From Aerococcaceae bacterium DSM 111021 (lineage in GTDB: Bacteria > Bacillota > Bacilli > Lactobacillales > Aerococcaceae): 64,000 nucleotides of DNA. The stretch is from positions 124,001 to 188,000 of the forward strand of contig JACCEK010000003.1 in the NCBI GenBank assembly GCA_020112395.1. Reading direction: 5' to 3'. Of the stretch, positions 55,248 through 64,000 are shown piece after piece. Within the stretch, counting starts at the first letter, position 1, and each line of letters begins with the position of its first letter. The notes beneath the pieces are model-generated. The model did no database searches. It was not told the DNA's origin and saw only the letters and a program-made list of their open reading frames with translations. A program made the position numbers and the translations under genes.

Positions 55248-56971
55248 TGGCAAAATTCGAAGTAACTGGAATTGCAGCTAGTGATGGTATAGCAATTGCG
55301 CCAGTCTATCTATTGACAGAGCCAGATTTAACTTTTGAACGTACGACTGTAGCAGACGCTGCTGCTGAAGCAATTCGCTTAGATAAAGCGGTTGAACAAG
55401 CAACAGCTGAAATTACACAAATTCGCTCAATTGCTGCAGAATCGTTAGGTGAGGAAGAAGCACAAGTTTTCGATGCTCACTTAATGTTCTTATCGGATCC
55501 AGAATTTACTGGTCAAGTAAGAGAAAAAGTATCGAATGAAGGCTTAAATGCTGAAGCCGCATTAAATGATGTGAGTGAAATGTTCATTCAAATGTTTAGT
55601 GCAATGGAAGATAACGCTTATATGCAAGAACGTGCAGCGGATGTTAAAGACGTTTCAACACGTGTACTTGCAGCTTTATTAGGCGTTAAATTACCTAGCC
55701 CAGCAACGATTAGTGAAGAAGTTGTAATTATAGCACATGATTTAACACCAAGTGATACTGCTCAATTAAACAAGCAGTTTGTTAAAGCATTCGTTACCAA
55801 TATTGGTGGACGTACTTCTCACTCGGCAATCATGGCTCGTTCTTTAGAGATACCTGCAATTGTTGGTACCAAAACGATTGTTTCTGATGTTAAAGATGGT
55901 GACTTAGTTATCGTTGATGCAATGGAAGGAACAATTATTGTTGATCCTACTGAAGAACAAATCGTACAATACCAAGAAAAAGCAAAAGCTTTCGAAGACC
56001 AAAAAGCAGAGTGGGCAAAACTTGTAGATGCACCATCAGAAACTAAAGATGGTCATGCAGTTGAACTTGCTGCGAATATTGGTACGCCTAAAGATGTTGC
56101 TGCTGTACTTGAAAATGGTGCTGAAGCAATCGGTTTATACCGTACTGAATTCTTATATATGGATTCTGCTGACTTCCCAACTGAAGATGAACAATACAAT
56201 GCTTACCGTGAAGTGCTAGAAGCAATGAATGATAAGCCAGTGGTTGTTCGTACGATGGATATTGGTGGAGATAAAGAATTACCATACTTAGAACTACCAG
56301 AGGAAATGAACCCATTCTTAGGTTACCGTGCTATCCGTATCTCATTAGATAAAAAGGATATGTTCAAGACACAATTACGTGCATTACTACGTGCTTCTGT
56401 ACATGGTAAATTACGTATTATGTTCCCAATGATTGCTACTTTACAAGAATTCCGTGAAGCAAAAGCATTCTTACTTGAAGTTAAAGAAGAATTACTTTCT
56501 GAAGGTGTTGAAGTTTCAGAAGAAATTCAAATTGGTATTATGGTTGAGATTCCAGCTGCAGCAATGTTAGCTGATCAATTTGCCAAGGAAGTTGACTTCT
56601 TTAGTATCGGAACAAACGACTTGATTCAATATTCTATGGCAGCAGACCGTATGAACGAACGCGTATCTTACTTATACCAACCATATAACCCATCAATTCT
56701 ACGCTTAATCAAAAACGTTATTGATGCTTCACACGCTGAAGGAAAATGGACAGGTATGTGTGGTGAGATGGCTGGAGATCAAACAGCTGTACCATTATTA
56801 CTAGGATTAGGTTTAGACGAGTTCTCTATGAGTGCTTCAAGTGTTTTAAAAACACGTAGTTTAATTAGTCGCTTAAACTTAACTGATATGCAAGACTTAG
56901 CTGCTAAAGCAGTTAATGAATGTACATCGGCTGACGAAGTTGTAGCATTAGTTGAAGAAGCAACAAAATAA
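55247..56971 (+). CDS. ptsI: PTS phosphoenolpyruvate-protein phosphotransferase (enzyme I)
   Basis: A 574-aa enzyme moving phosphate from PEP to HPr. The N-terminal HPr-binding/phospho-His domain has [13 protein letters not shown] with the active histidine (about residue 190). The C-terminal PEP-binding barrel has [25 protein letters not shown] and the GMCGEMAGD motif with the catalytic Cys. Coupled to ptsH. Confidence 0.97.
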   Translation: MAKFEVTGIAASDGIAIAPVYLLTEPDLTFERTTVADAAAEAIRLDKAVEQATAEITQIRSIAAESLGEEEAQVFDAHLMFLSDPEFTGQVREKVSNEGLNAEAALNDVSEMFIQMFSAMEDNAYMQERAADVKDVSTRVLAALLGVKLPSPATISEEVVIIAHDLTPSDTAQLNKQFVKAFVTNIGGRTSHSAIMARSLEIPAIVGTKTIVSDVKDGDLVIVDAMEGTIIVDPTEEQIVQYQEKAKAFEDQKAEWAKLVDAPSETKDGHAVELAANIGTPKDVAAVLENGAEAIGLYRTEFLYMDSADFPTEDEQYNAYREVLEAMNDKPVVVRTMDIGGDKELPYLELPEEMNPFLGYRAIRISLDKKDMFKTQLRALLRASVHGKLRIMFPMIATLQEFREAKAFLLEVKEELLSEGVEVSEEIQIGIMVEIPAAAMLADQFAKEVDFFSIGTNDLIQYSMAADRMNERVSYLYQPYNPSILRLIKNVIDASHAEGKWTGMCGEMAGDQTAVPLLLGLGLDEFSMSASSVLKTRSLISRLNLTDMQDLAAKAVNECTSADEVVALVEEATK

Positions 56972-56981
56972 TTTTTATAAT

Positions 56982-57012
56982 GAACCTAGGTTATTAATTT
57001 AGCCTAGGTTTT
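56982..57012 (+). terminator. Terminator of ptsHI
   Basis: AACCTAGG and CCTAGGTT arms enclose a 12-base loop and are followed by T-rich sequence. Confidence 0.8.
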
Positions 57013-57069
57013 ATTTTAAATCCAACGTCAACCATAATTTTTATATTGGTTGACCAAAGAGGTGTAAAA

Positions 57070-58074
57070 ATGACTTTAAAAAATAAATTATTAAAACGAT
57101 TTACTGAAGGAAAGAATATGACACTATCTGGCCAACAATTGGCAACTGAATTTGGTGTAACTCGAAGTGCAATTTGGAAAGCCATTGAAGAATTACGTGA
57201 ACAAGGTTATGTTATTCAAAGTGTTCCAAGAAAAGGATACCAATATGTCCAAAGTTCGAAAGATATTGATGCGCAGCAAATATCTTTATTATTGGATGAA
57301 AACTTGAAAGATTTAACGATTCAATTTTATGATGATGTGACATCCACTAATGATGTGGCAAAAATCTATGCGGTGAATCACCCAAATGAAAAAAACTATG
57401 TCATCGCTAGAAAACAAACGAAAGGTCGAGGCCGTTACGGAAAAGTATTTCACTCAATGATTAAAAATGGTATTTATTCATCGCTAATAGTACCTGTGAA
57501 TAAAACACAGCCTGAACATATACCACTCTTTACGATAGCGACTGCCACAGCTATGTCACAAGCTATTGAGGAAGTTTGTGGTAAGAGAATAGATATAAAA
57601 TGGGTCAATGATTTATTCTTTAATGGCAAAAAAATTAGTGGGATTCTTTGTGAAGCAATCAGTGATATTGAAAGTGGACAGATAACATCTGTAGTCATAG
57701 GTGTGGGGCTTAACTTAGCAGGGAAATTTGATGATACTGATGACCTTACAAGAAGTGTTGCTGGAACGCTCTATGAGGGTGATATTCCAGGTGAATTGAA
57801 CCTAAATGAATTATTAGCTCGCTATTTAAACTTACTAAATGGCTATATTGAGCAGATTGAAAAGAAAGAATTTATTCAATATTACTCGGATCATTTATTA
57901 GGGATTAATAAAACAGTGACTTATAAAGTAAAAGATAAAGATAGAAAAGGAATCATTCGAGGTATTAATGAAGATGGACATCTATTAGTTGAATTACCTA
58001 CAGGGGATATGGATGAACTGTTTGGTCAAGAGATACACTTATCTAGTACACAATTTGCTGAGGAGGCTGAATAA
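57070..58074 (+). CDS. birA: Bifunctional biotin-protein ligase / biotin repressor BirA
   Basis: A 334-aa protein; ATG 57070 follows GAGGTG. The N-terminal winged helix (LSGQQLATEFGVTRSAIWKAIEEL) binds DNA. The ligase core has KQTKGRGRYGKVF (biotinyl-AMP loop) and KWVNDLFFNGKKISGILCE; a C-terminal SH3-like domain ends it. It attaches biotin to carboxylases and probably represses biotin uptake. The stop overlaps the bioY start by one base. Confidence 0.93.
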   Translation: MTLKNKLLKRFTEGKNMTLSGQQLATEFGVTRSAIWKAIEELREQGYVIQSVPRKGYQYVQSSKDIDAQQISLLLDENLKDLTIQFYDDVTSTNDVAKIYAVNHPNEKNYVIARKQTKGRGRYGKVFHSMIKNGIYSSLIVPVNKTQPEHIPLFTIATATAMSQAIEEVCGKRIDIKWVNDLFFNGKKISGILCEAISDIESGQITSVVIGVGLNLAGKFDDTDDLTRSVAGTLYEGDIPGELNLNELLARYLNLLNGYIEQIEKKEFIQYYSDHLLGINKTVTYKVKDKDRKGIIRGINEDGHLLVELPTGDMDELFGQEIHLSSTQFAEEAE

Positions 58075-58607
58075 TGAATACACGAATTCTGACTAAAATG
58101 GCTTTAATGCTTGCATTATTAATCATTTGTTCTCAACTAACAGTGCCTTTTGGTCCTGTCCCTTTAACTTTGCAGACTTTTGCTGTATTGATGATAGGCT
58201 TAGTTCTTCCTCCAAGTTATGCAGTAATGACAACAATTATGTATTTGGCTATCGGACTAGTGGGACTCCCAGTTTTTAGTGGGGGAACGGGTGGTTTTGG
58301 ATCATTTTTATCACCATCATTTGGGTTCGTTATCGGATTTATTCCGGCTAGCTTTACGTTAAGTTATTTAAATCAAAATTTAAAAAGTGAAAAGAACCTA
58401 AAACTTAGCATGAGTATTTTAATAAGTACCGTTATTTTATATATTATCGGTTTAAGTTATATGTATATTATATTTAGAAATGTCTTGAATATTGATACTG
58501 GTTTCACTCATGTTTTACAATTAGGTTTCTTTCCATTTATTCTAGGAGATATATTTAAATCTCTTTTAGCAATCATAATTTATAAGAGGCTTAAAATTAT
58601 CTTATAG
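58074..58607 (+). CDS. bioY: Biotin transporter substrate-binding subunit BioY
   Basis: A 177-aa membrane protein with six helices, the S component of an ECF biotin transporter. The motifs VPFGPVPLTLQTFAVLMIG and GGTGGFGSFLSPSFGFV are family signatures. It is coupled to birA, linking uptake with its regulator; the shared ECF energising module is elsewhere. Confidence 0.93.
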   Translation: MNTRILTKMALMLALLIICSQLTVPFGPVPLTLQTFAVLMIGLVLPPSYAVMTTIMYLAIGLVGLPVFSGGTGGFGSFLSPSFGFVIGFIPASFTLSYLNQNLKSEKNLKLSMSILISTVILYIIGLSYMYIIFRNVLNIDTGFTHVLQLGFFPFILGDIFKSLLAIIIYKRLKIIL

Positions 58608-58707
58608 AACTGCATCTACAAATTGAAATATCCTTGTGATACAATAGGTCTACATTTTAAAAAGTACTTTAACAGTATAGACAAATTATAGTTGAGAGGG
58701 GTATTTG

Positions 58708-59904
58708 ATGCGAATTGGCATGTTTACTGACACATATTTTCCACAAGTTAGTGGAGTATCGACATCAATTAAGATACTTTGTGATCAGTTAAGAAAAGTT
58801 GGCCATGAAGTCATAATATTTACAACATCCGATCCGGATGCACGACCAGAGAATGGGGTAGTGAGATTACCAAGTATACCTTTTGCGAGTTTTGAAGATC
58901 GTCGGATTGCCTATGGTGGTTTAGATCGGTGTTTAAAGATATCAAGAGAATATGACTTAGATATAATTCATACACATACAGAATTTAGTTTAGGATTAGC
59001 GGGAAAGTATGTAGCAAGTAGACTGAAAATACCTACAGTCCATACTTATCATACAATGTATGAAAACTATACACATTATATATGGAATGGACGCTTAATT
59101 AAGCGACAACATGTCCGTTGGTTTTCAAAGGCGTTTTGCGGACAAGCAGACGGTGTTATTACGCCAAGCGAATTAACATATGCAACTCTAAAAGATTATG
59201 GAGTTGAAGCACCTATGCGAATTATTCCGACAGGTGTTTTACTACCAAAGTTTAATGAGAACTACCGTTCATTAATTCGCCAGAGGCTTAATATTCCAAT
59301 GGATGCGCCTGTTCTGTTGTCATTATCACGTTTATCTAAAGAAAAGTCTTTAGATGAAGTTTTGATGGCTTTCCCATCAGTTCAAGAAGCGTATCCTTCG
59401 ACACATCTCGTTATTGTAGGGGATGGACCATACCGTGAGACGTTAGAGACAATTGCTAAGGGATATGAATTGAAAAACGTACACTTTATTGGTGAAATTT
59501 TGCATAATGAAGTCAATCAATATTACCAAATGGCAGATTTGTATATTAATGCAAGTGAGTCCGAATCACAAGGTCTAACCTACTTGGAGTCAATTGCTAA
59601 TCGACTGCCTTTAGTGGCTAAAGAAAATGATTATCTAAATTTAATAATACAATCGGGAGAATTCGGACAACTATACGCACCTAATGGTTCTTTAGATAAA
59701 GCAATCATTAACTATTTAGATAAAAAGTATGGCGGAGAAATTGAAAGTATTAATCTTGATTTATTGGATAGTATTTCAGCTGAACGATTTGCTGATAATG
59801 TCTATTTCTTCTATGAAGAATTGATTGAAAATTCAGATCATACACGTTCAAATTTCTTTGAAAGGATGTTAGGTGAAGTTAAAGAGTCATGGAGTAACTC
59901 TTAA
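58708..59904 (+). CDS. GT4 glycosyltransferase, probable diacylglycerol glucosyltransferase
   Basis: A 398-aa family 4 glycosyltransferase. The N-terminal IGMFTDTYFPQVSGVSTSI and HTHTEFSLGLAG (donor/acceptor side) and the C-terminal LSLSRLSKEKSLD...VIVGDGPYRE...ASESESQGLTYLE match enzymes making (di)glucosyl-diacylglycerol, the lipid anchor of lipoteichoic acid. ATG 58708 follows GAGAGGGG. Usually two such genes are adjacent; only one is here. Confidence 0.82.
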   Translation: MRIGMFTDTYFPQVSGVSTSIKILCDQLRKVGHEVIIFTTSDPDARPENGVVRLPSIPFASFEDRRIAYGGLDRCLKISREYDLDIIHTHTEFSLGLAGKYVASRLKIPTVHTYHTMYENYTHYIWNGRLIKRQHVRWFSKAFCGQADGVITPSELTYATLKDYGVEAPMRIIPTGVLLPKFNENYRSLIRQRLNIPMDAPVLLSLSRLSKEKSLDEVLMAFPSVQEAYPSTHLVIVGDGPYRETLETIAKGYELKNVHFIGEILHNEVNQYYQMADLYINASESESQGLTYLESIANRLPLVAKENDYLNLIIQSGEFGQLYAPNGSLDKAIINYLDKKYGGEIESINLDLLDSISAERFADNVYFFYEELIENSDHTRSNFFERMLGEVKESWSNS

Positions 59905-60098
59905 TTTTAGACTCATATTTAAAATAATAACGCATTCATTGCGAAAGTTGAAAATTAATTGTGTTTTTATTGAATTTAGTACATGAAGCTTCTTGCATTT
60001 TTAAAGCATTTTGTTAACATATACTATATTGAAAAACTAATTTTATTAGTTTTTGCTGCTCACCCAATGAGCAATTCTGTTAACGAAAGGAATCAAAT

Positions 60099-60329
60099 AT
60101 GAAAACTTCAGTTTTGACAGGTATTATCCAACGCTTAGAGGCAATGGTAAATGCTAATAATAGCGAGCCAGAAGTTCGCCGTTTCGAATTAGATGGTGTT
60201 GAAAAGTGCCAAGTAACTTATCATGCAGATGATAAAGCATTTGAATTATCAGACAGTCAACGTGGAACAACTTACCGTTTTGACGATATCGATTTAGTTG
60301 CTATTGAAATTTACGAATTATTAGGTTAA
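60099..60329 (+). CDS. DUF1797 family protein (YkuJ-like)
   Basis: A 76-aa cytosolic protein conserved in Lactobacillales and Bacillus. The pattern IIQRLEAMVNANN...RRFELDGVEKCQVTYH, with a YRFDDIDLVAIEIYELL end, is typical. SD CGAAAGGA. Function unknown. A small hairpin TGCTCA/TGAGCA (60056-60072) lies upstream. Confidence 0.82.
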   Translation: MKTSVLTGIIQRLEAMVNANNSEPEVRRFELDGVEKCQVTYHADDKAFELSDSQRGTTYRFDDIDLVAIEIYELLG

Positions 60330-60345
60330 TTAACTATACTTTATA

Positions 60346-60418
60346 AATAATCTCAATAAATTATTCATTGTTATAAACTTATAACATGACTTAATAATTT
60401 ATTGAGATTATTTTTTTG
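60346..60418 (+). terminator. Long hairpin terminator after the YkuJ-like gene
   Basis: AATAATCTCAATAAATTATT and its complement form a 20-bp AT-rich stem followed by T7. Confidence 0.85.
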
Positions 60419-60546
60419 TGATAATTGATACAAACTGTAATTAAGCAAAAAAAGTGAAAATAATCGTGATATGATATGTTATTATAGAATGTTGGGAGAA
60501 TATGTTATAATATCAAAGACAATATTAGAATTTAAAAGGGGACTAT

Positions 60547-61071
60547 ATGAAAAAATTATTGACTCCAACTTGGACCATCAATTCAATCTATGCAATCAAA
60601 CCAGAAGATTTATTACAACATGATATTAAAGCAATTATTTGTGATTTAGATAATACTTTAATTGCGTGGAATCAGTGGGAGCATACTGAAGAAATGGCCG
60701 AATGGTTAACTAAATTTAAAGAAGCAGGGATAGGGATTTATCTCTTATCAAATAACAATTATAATCGTGTACTTAAAGTCGCAGAACCATTAGAACTTAG
60801 GTTCACATCTAGTGCTTTAAAGCCACGACGAAAACATTTTGTGCTTGCTATTGAAGATTTACAAGTACCTGATCATAATGTAGCCGTTATAGGGGACCAA
60901 GTTATGACAGATGTTATTGGTGCAAATCGTAACAATTTAAAAAGCATTTTAGTAAAACCAATCGCTCCAAATGATAATATCTTTACACTGATTAATCGTA
61001 CGTTAGAGCGATTCGCGTTTAAATTAGTTGGAATTGAAAGAAATGGAGATTGGGGGAATACACTTGACTGA
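60547..61071 (+). CDS. yqeG: YqeG-family HAD IIIA phosphatase
   Basis: A 174-aa HAD-superfamily phosphatase. Motif I is ICDLDNTLIAW (nucleophile Asp), motif II LLSNNN, and motif III/IV KPRRKHF...VIGDQVMTDVIGANR. In Lactobacillales it heads the yqeG-yqeH-yhbY-nadD-yqeK-rsfS operon; relatives act on phosphatidylglycerophosphate. Its stop overlaps the TTG of yqeH. Confidence 0.92.
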   Translation: MKKLLTPTWTINSIYAIKPEDLLQHDIKAIICDLDNTLIAWNQWEHTEEMAEWLTKFKEAGIGIYLLSNNNYNRVLKVAEPLELRFTSSALKPRRKHFVLAIEDLQVPDHNVAVIGDQVMTDVIGANRNNLKSILVKPIAPNDNIFTLINRTLERFAFKLVGIERNGDWGNTLD

Positions 61072-62185
61072 AAAAGAAGATTTTCAATGTATCGGTTGTG
61101 GAGCAACGATTCAAACAGAACGACCTGAAGAAATTGGCTACTTACCACAATCAGCACTGAATAAAGGTATTGAAAAAGGTGAATTTTATTGTCAGCGTTG
61201 TTTTAAACTGAGACATTATAATCAATTACAAGATCTAGATATTGATGATGATGTATTTTTAAACAAACTGAGTGAAATTGCGAATGATGATGCATTTGTA
61301 GTATTAGTTGTAGATATCTTTGATGTAGAGGGTAGTATGATATCTGGATTGCAACGATTTATCGGGAACCAACCATTCATTATTGCAGCGAATAAGTTTG
61401 ACTTGCTACCAAAAGTCACTAGACAAACTAAAGTAAAAGATTGGATTAGACAAACTGTAAATAGACATGGTCTGTATCCAGAAAACATTGTATTAAGTTA
61501 TGGAACAAAAAAAGCTGGTATTTATGATTTAGCAGAAGAGATTGAAGCGGTTATTAATGATCGTAATGTTTATATCGTTGGAGTAACCAACGTTGGTAAA
61601 TCAACTATAATTAACCAGTTAATTGGATACTATGGTGGAGATAAAGAAGTTATCACAACGTCTAACCATCCAGGTACGACATTAGATTTAATTCAAATTC
61701 CATTAACAGATGACCATGCCATTATAGATACGCCTGGTATCATTCGACGCTCACAACTAGCACACCACTTGACGCGTTCGGATATCGAAACTGTGCTGCC
61801 AAGTAAGCCGATAAAGCCAAAAACATTCCAGTTAAATGAAGATCAAACGATTTTCTTAGCCGGTGTTGGTCGAGTGGATTTAATTCAATCGGAAGCAGAA
61901 AAAACAGCAATGACTTTTTATGTTTCGAATGATTTATACTTACATCGAACTAAAACTGAAAATGCTGATGATATATATGAGAAGCATTTAGGCGACATGT
62001 TAGCACCACCCAGTAAAGATTATGCACACGAATTTCCAAAACTTGTTGAGCAAACATTCACATTGGATGAAACTCAAGATATTAGTATATCTGGTTTAGG
62101 TTGGTTGACAGTTAATGCAAAAGTGGAAATAAAAGTATGGCTACCTAAAGAAATTAATATTTCAAAACGTACTGCCATTATATAA
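61064..62185 (+). CDS. yqeH: Ribosome biogenesis GTPase YqeH
   Basis: A 373-aa circularly permuted GTPase needed for 30S assembly. TTG 61064 follows GGGGG and overlaps the yqeG stop; the longer frame from 61028 is less likely. A zinc finger CIGC...CQRC (about 7-49) comes first, then the permuted G motifs: ANKFD (G4), GVTNVGKS (G1) and DTPG (G3). The C-terminal domain binds RNA. Confidence 0.94.
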   Translation: MTEKEDFQCIGCGATIQTERPEEIGYLPQSALNKGIEKGEFYCQRCFKLRHYNQLQDLDIDDDVFLNKLSEIANDDAFVVLVVDIFDVEGSMISGLQRFIGNQPFIIAANKFDLLPKVTRQTKVKDWIRQTVNRHGLYPENIVLSYGTKKAGIYDLAEEIEAVINDRNVYIVGVTNVGKSTIINQLIGYYGGDKEVITTSNHPGTTLDLIQIPLTDDHAIIDTPGIIRRSQLAHHLTRSDIETVLPSKPIKPKTFQLNEDQTIFLAGVGRVDLIQSEAEKTAMTFYVSNDLYLHRTKTENADDIYEKHLGDMLAPPSKDYAHEFPKLVEQTFTLDETQDISISGLGWLTVNAKVEIKVWLPKEINISKRTAII

Positions 62186-62200
62186 ATGAAAGGAGATAAT

Positions 62201-62518
62201 ATGATTACATTAAATAAAGCACAAATTAAATTTTTACGTAAATACTCACATAACTTAAAACCATTATTTCAAATGGGGAAAAACGGATTAACAGACGTAT
62301 TTATTGAACAAGTTGATAACGCGATTGAAAAACGAGAACTAATAAAATTTGTTATTTTACAAAATAGTGATGAGGATTTAGACGACGTTGCTAACAAAAT
62401 AGCCGATGAAATTGATGGCGTAATTATTCAAACTATCGGAAGTACAGCCATCTTATACCGTCCATCATCAAAAGAAAAATATCAAGAAATTAGTCAACAA
62501 GTTCAACGATTAAACTAA
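62201..62518 (+). CDS. yhbY: Ribosome assembly RNA-binding protein YhbY
   Basis: A 105-aa CRM-domain protein. ATG 62201 follows AAAGGAG. LRKYSHNLKPLFQMGKNGLT is the family's GxxG-type RNA-binding region. It associates with pre-50S ribosomes. Part of the yqeG operon. Confidence 0.94.
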   Translation: MITLNKAQIKFLRKYSHNLKPLFQMGKNGLTDVFIEQVDNAIEKRELIKFVILQNSDEDLDDVANKIADEIDGVIIQTIGSTAILYRPSSKEKYQEISQQVQRLN

Positions 62519-62531
62519 GGGGACATGTATA

Positions 62532-63215
62532 ATGGATCATTCAAATGGCACAGTAAAAACAAAAGAATTTATGTCAATTGAAGAAGCACTCGAACCTATT
62601 ATTCTTAGTCAGCTCACTCCGAAATCGCCGGTTGAGGGTAGACATCGTATCGGTATTTTAGGTGGGACGTTTAACCCACCACACCTTGGACATTTACTTA
62701 TGGCTGAGCAAGTTGGGAATCAGTTAGAATTAGATGAAGTGTGGTTTATGCCAACAGCAAAGCCACCGCACGCACCAGGAAAGACAACAATCGCTTCGCA
62801 ACACCGTCTTAAGATGTTACAGCTTGCGACTTTAAACAATCCATTGTTTAAAGTCCAACCGTATGAAATTCATCGAGGTGGTGTTAATTATACGGTTGAT
62901 ACGATGAGACATTTTGTTGAAACATATCCAGAATCAGAATTTTATTTTATTATTGGATCAGATAGTGCCAATGATTTGTCAACATGGAGAAATATCGAAG
63001 AATTAATTCAATTGGTTCAATTTGTTGGTGTTAGACGACCCGGTGAATATCCATATCAAGGGCAATACCCAATTCTTTGGGTAGATTCACCACTCATTGA
63101 ATTAAGTTCAACTGAGATTCGACTAAGGGTATACTTAGAGCAATCAATCCGTTATCAAGTACCAAGTAAAGTGGAGGATTATATCCATAAGCACAAACTT
63201 TATGAGATGGATTAA
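62532..63215 (+). CDS. nadD: Nicotinate-nucleotide adenylyltransferase
   Basis: A 227-aa enzyme making deamido-NAD. The nucleotidyltransferase motif GGTFNPPHLGHL and the C-terminal SSTEIR are intact. It has a 38-residue N-terminal extension before RIGILGG, seen in some Lactobacillales homologues. Thirteen bases after yhbY. Confidence 0.95.
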   Translation: MDHSNGTVKTKEFMSIEEALEPIILSQLTPKSPVEGRHRIGILGGTFNPPHLGHLLMAEQVGNQLELDEVWFMPTAKPPHAPGKTTIASQHRLKMLQLATLNNPLFKVQPYEIHRGGVNYTVDTMRHFVETYPESEFYFIIGSDSANDLSTWRNIEELIQLVQFVGVRRPGEYPYQGQYPILWVDSPLIELSSTEIRLRVYLEQSIRYQVPSKVEDYIHKHKLYEMD

Positions 63216-63232
63216 AGAAAGAAGGAAAGATT

Positions 63233-63841
63233 TTGGTAGCAAATATTCTATACACTAATGATTATATCAACGTGACTAGGGATGAATTGCTTAGTAATCT
63301 TCAAAAAGAATTAAAACCAAAAAGATTTAAACATGTTCTGCGTGTAGAAGAAACAGCTTTAAACTTAGCTGAAAGATATGGTTATACTAATCTACAAAAA
63401 GTTAGTATAGCTGCTTTAATGCATGATCATTGTAAGGATTACGAAAAAGATAAGATGTACCAACTGGCATCGATGTACGCTCCTTACGAACCGCTTAAAT
63501 TCGCGAATGAAGCAATCTGGCATGGACTAGCTGCGGCTGAATTAGCACGCGCGAAATATAACGTGCTGGATGATGAGATTAGCAATGCTATAGCTGAGCA
63601 TACAATTGGGGAAAAAAAGATGAGTTTATTAAGTAAAATTCTCTTTGTTGCTGATTATATTGAGCCAGGACGAGATTTTCCTGGTGTCGATAAAGCTAGG
63701 GAATTAGCAGATAAAGCAATTGATAAAGTGGTGTTTTATAAGATGCGAGAGACAGTCATGCATCTAGTTGAAACAAATAAAAAAGTGTATGTTGAAAGTG
63801 TTGTAATTTACAACCATTGGACAAAAAAACAGGAGGATTAA
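63233..63841 (+). CDS. yqeK: HD-domain hydrolase YqeK (symmetrical Ap4A hydrolase)
   Basis: A 202-aa HD phosphohydrolase cleaving diadenosine tetraphosphate. Metal ligands are in FKHVLRVEE, LMHDHCKDY (HD) and IWHGLAAAELA...AEHTIG. TTG start after GAAGGAAAG. Its end carries the SD of rsfS. Confidence 0.93.
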   Translation: MVANILYTNDYINVTRDELLSNLQKELKPKRFKHVLRVEETALNLAERYGYTNLQKVSIAALMHDHCKDYEKDKMYQLASMYAPYEPLKFANEAIWHGLAAAELARAKYNVLDDEISNAIAEHTIGEKKMSLLSKILFVADYIEPGRDFPGVDKARELADKAIDKVVFYKMRETVMHLVETNKKVYVESVVIYNHWTKKQED

Positions 63842-63843
63842 TT

Positions 63844-64000
63844 ATTATAAATACAATAGAAAAATTAGAAGTCATTGTTCGAGCAGCTGATGATCGTTTA
63901 GCACAAGACATAATGGCGTTAGATGTTGCACAATTAACACCATTAGCAGATTACTTTGTAGTAATGGATGCGAAAAATGATCGTCAATTAGCAGCCATTG
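63844..64000 (+). CDS. rsfS: Ribosome silencing factor RsfS (3'-partial, non-AUG start)
   Basis: The frame reads ...NTIEKLEVIVRAADDRLAQDIMALDVAQLTPLADYFVVM up to the window end, clearly RsfS, which blocks subunit joining on 50S L14. The SD AGGAGG (63831-63836) spaces to ATT 63844 (7 bases) or ATA 63847; no ATG or GTG is in frame there. A TTG at 63817 is in frame but upstream of the SD. The start is therefore inferred. Confidence 0.85.
   Translation, partial: MINTIEKLEVIVRAADDRLAQDIMALDVAQLTPLADYFVVMDAKNDRQLAAI

Noticed and set aside
1-64000. CRISPR arrays or rRNA/tRNA genes
   Set aside because: No regularly spaced repeats, cas genes, rRNA or tRNA sequences were seen apart from the tRNA-like ends of ssrA.

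Overview
The window is low-GC Firmicutes DNA, most likely from the order Lactobacillales; an Aerococcaceae/Carnobacteriaceae-type coccus is my best guess, from gene content only. The supporting signs are AT-rich sequence, strong Shine-Dalgarno (SD) sites, a T-box in front of thrS, Gram-positive replication genes (dnaB, dnaI), an ssrA with an ALAA-type tag, and the yqeG-yqeH-yhbY-nadD-yqeK-rsfS operon.

Layout. 1-1.7 kb: end of an osmoprotectant/quaternary-amine ABC transporter operon. 1.8-6.4 kb: mutM, coaE, nrdR, dnaB, dnaI and a small membrane protein (DNA repair, CoA synthesis, replication restart). 6.4-8.8 kb: T-box-controlled thrS. 8.9-16 kb: small housekeeping and accessory genes (DUF488, a membrane protein, fetAB, a cupin, DUF2871 with its tetR regulator, ald, an NRDE protein). 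16.07-16.44 kb: ssrA (tmRNA).

16.5-33.5 kb is a genomic island between ssrA and dacA. Its left part is a graveyard: a grpB-like gene with an in-frame stop, a tyrosine-integrase tail, a sugar O-acetyltransferase with an in-frame stop, an IstB-like tail and a DnaD-like replication fragment. A plasmid mobilisation remnant follows (RHH protein, hairpin-rich oriT candidate, MobC-like protein). The right part is a defence island: an Avs4-like STAND nuclease of 1400 aa; a restriction-modification-like block (77-aa protein, Eco57I-type methyltransferase, GIY-YIG/helicase protein with a degenerate methylase tail, and an Mrr endonuclease); a frameshifted PHP-domain gene; and a coiled-coil TIR protein.

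33.9-64 kb returns to core genome: dacA, an O-antigen-ligase-like protein, infC-rpmI-rplT behind an L20-type leader, a heterodimeric ABC exporter, pheA-tyrA, a BASS-family transporter behind a branched-chain amino-acid attenuator, spxH and a CYTH protein, relQ-nadK-thioredoxin lipoprotein-rluD-mgtE, a GNAT, an M42 peptidase, a DivIVA-like protein, prfC, ptsH-ptsI, birA-bioY, a glycolipid glycosyltransferase, a YkuJ-like protein, and the yqeG to rsfS ribosome/NAD operon cut by the window edge.

The most notable signals are the composite defence island at ssrA, the Ile/Val/Leu leader-peptide attenuator in front of a BASS transporter, and several genes whose best-placed start codon is AUC/AUU/AUA.
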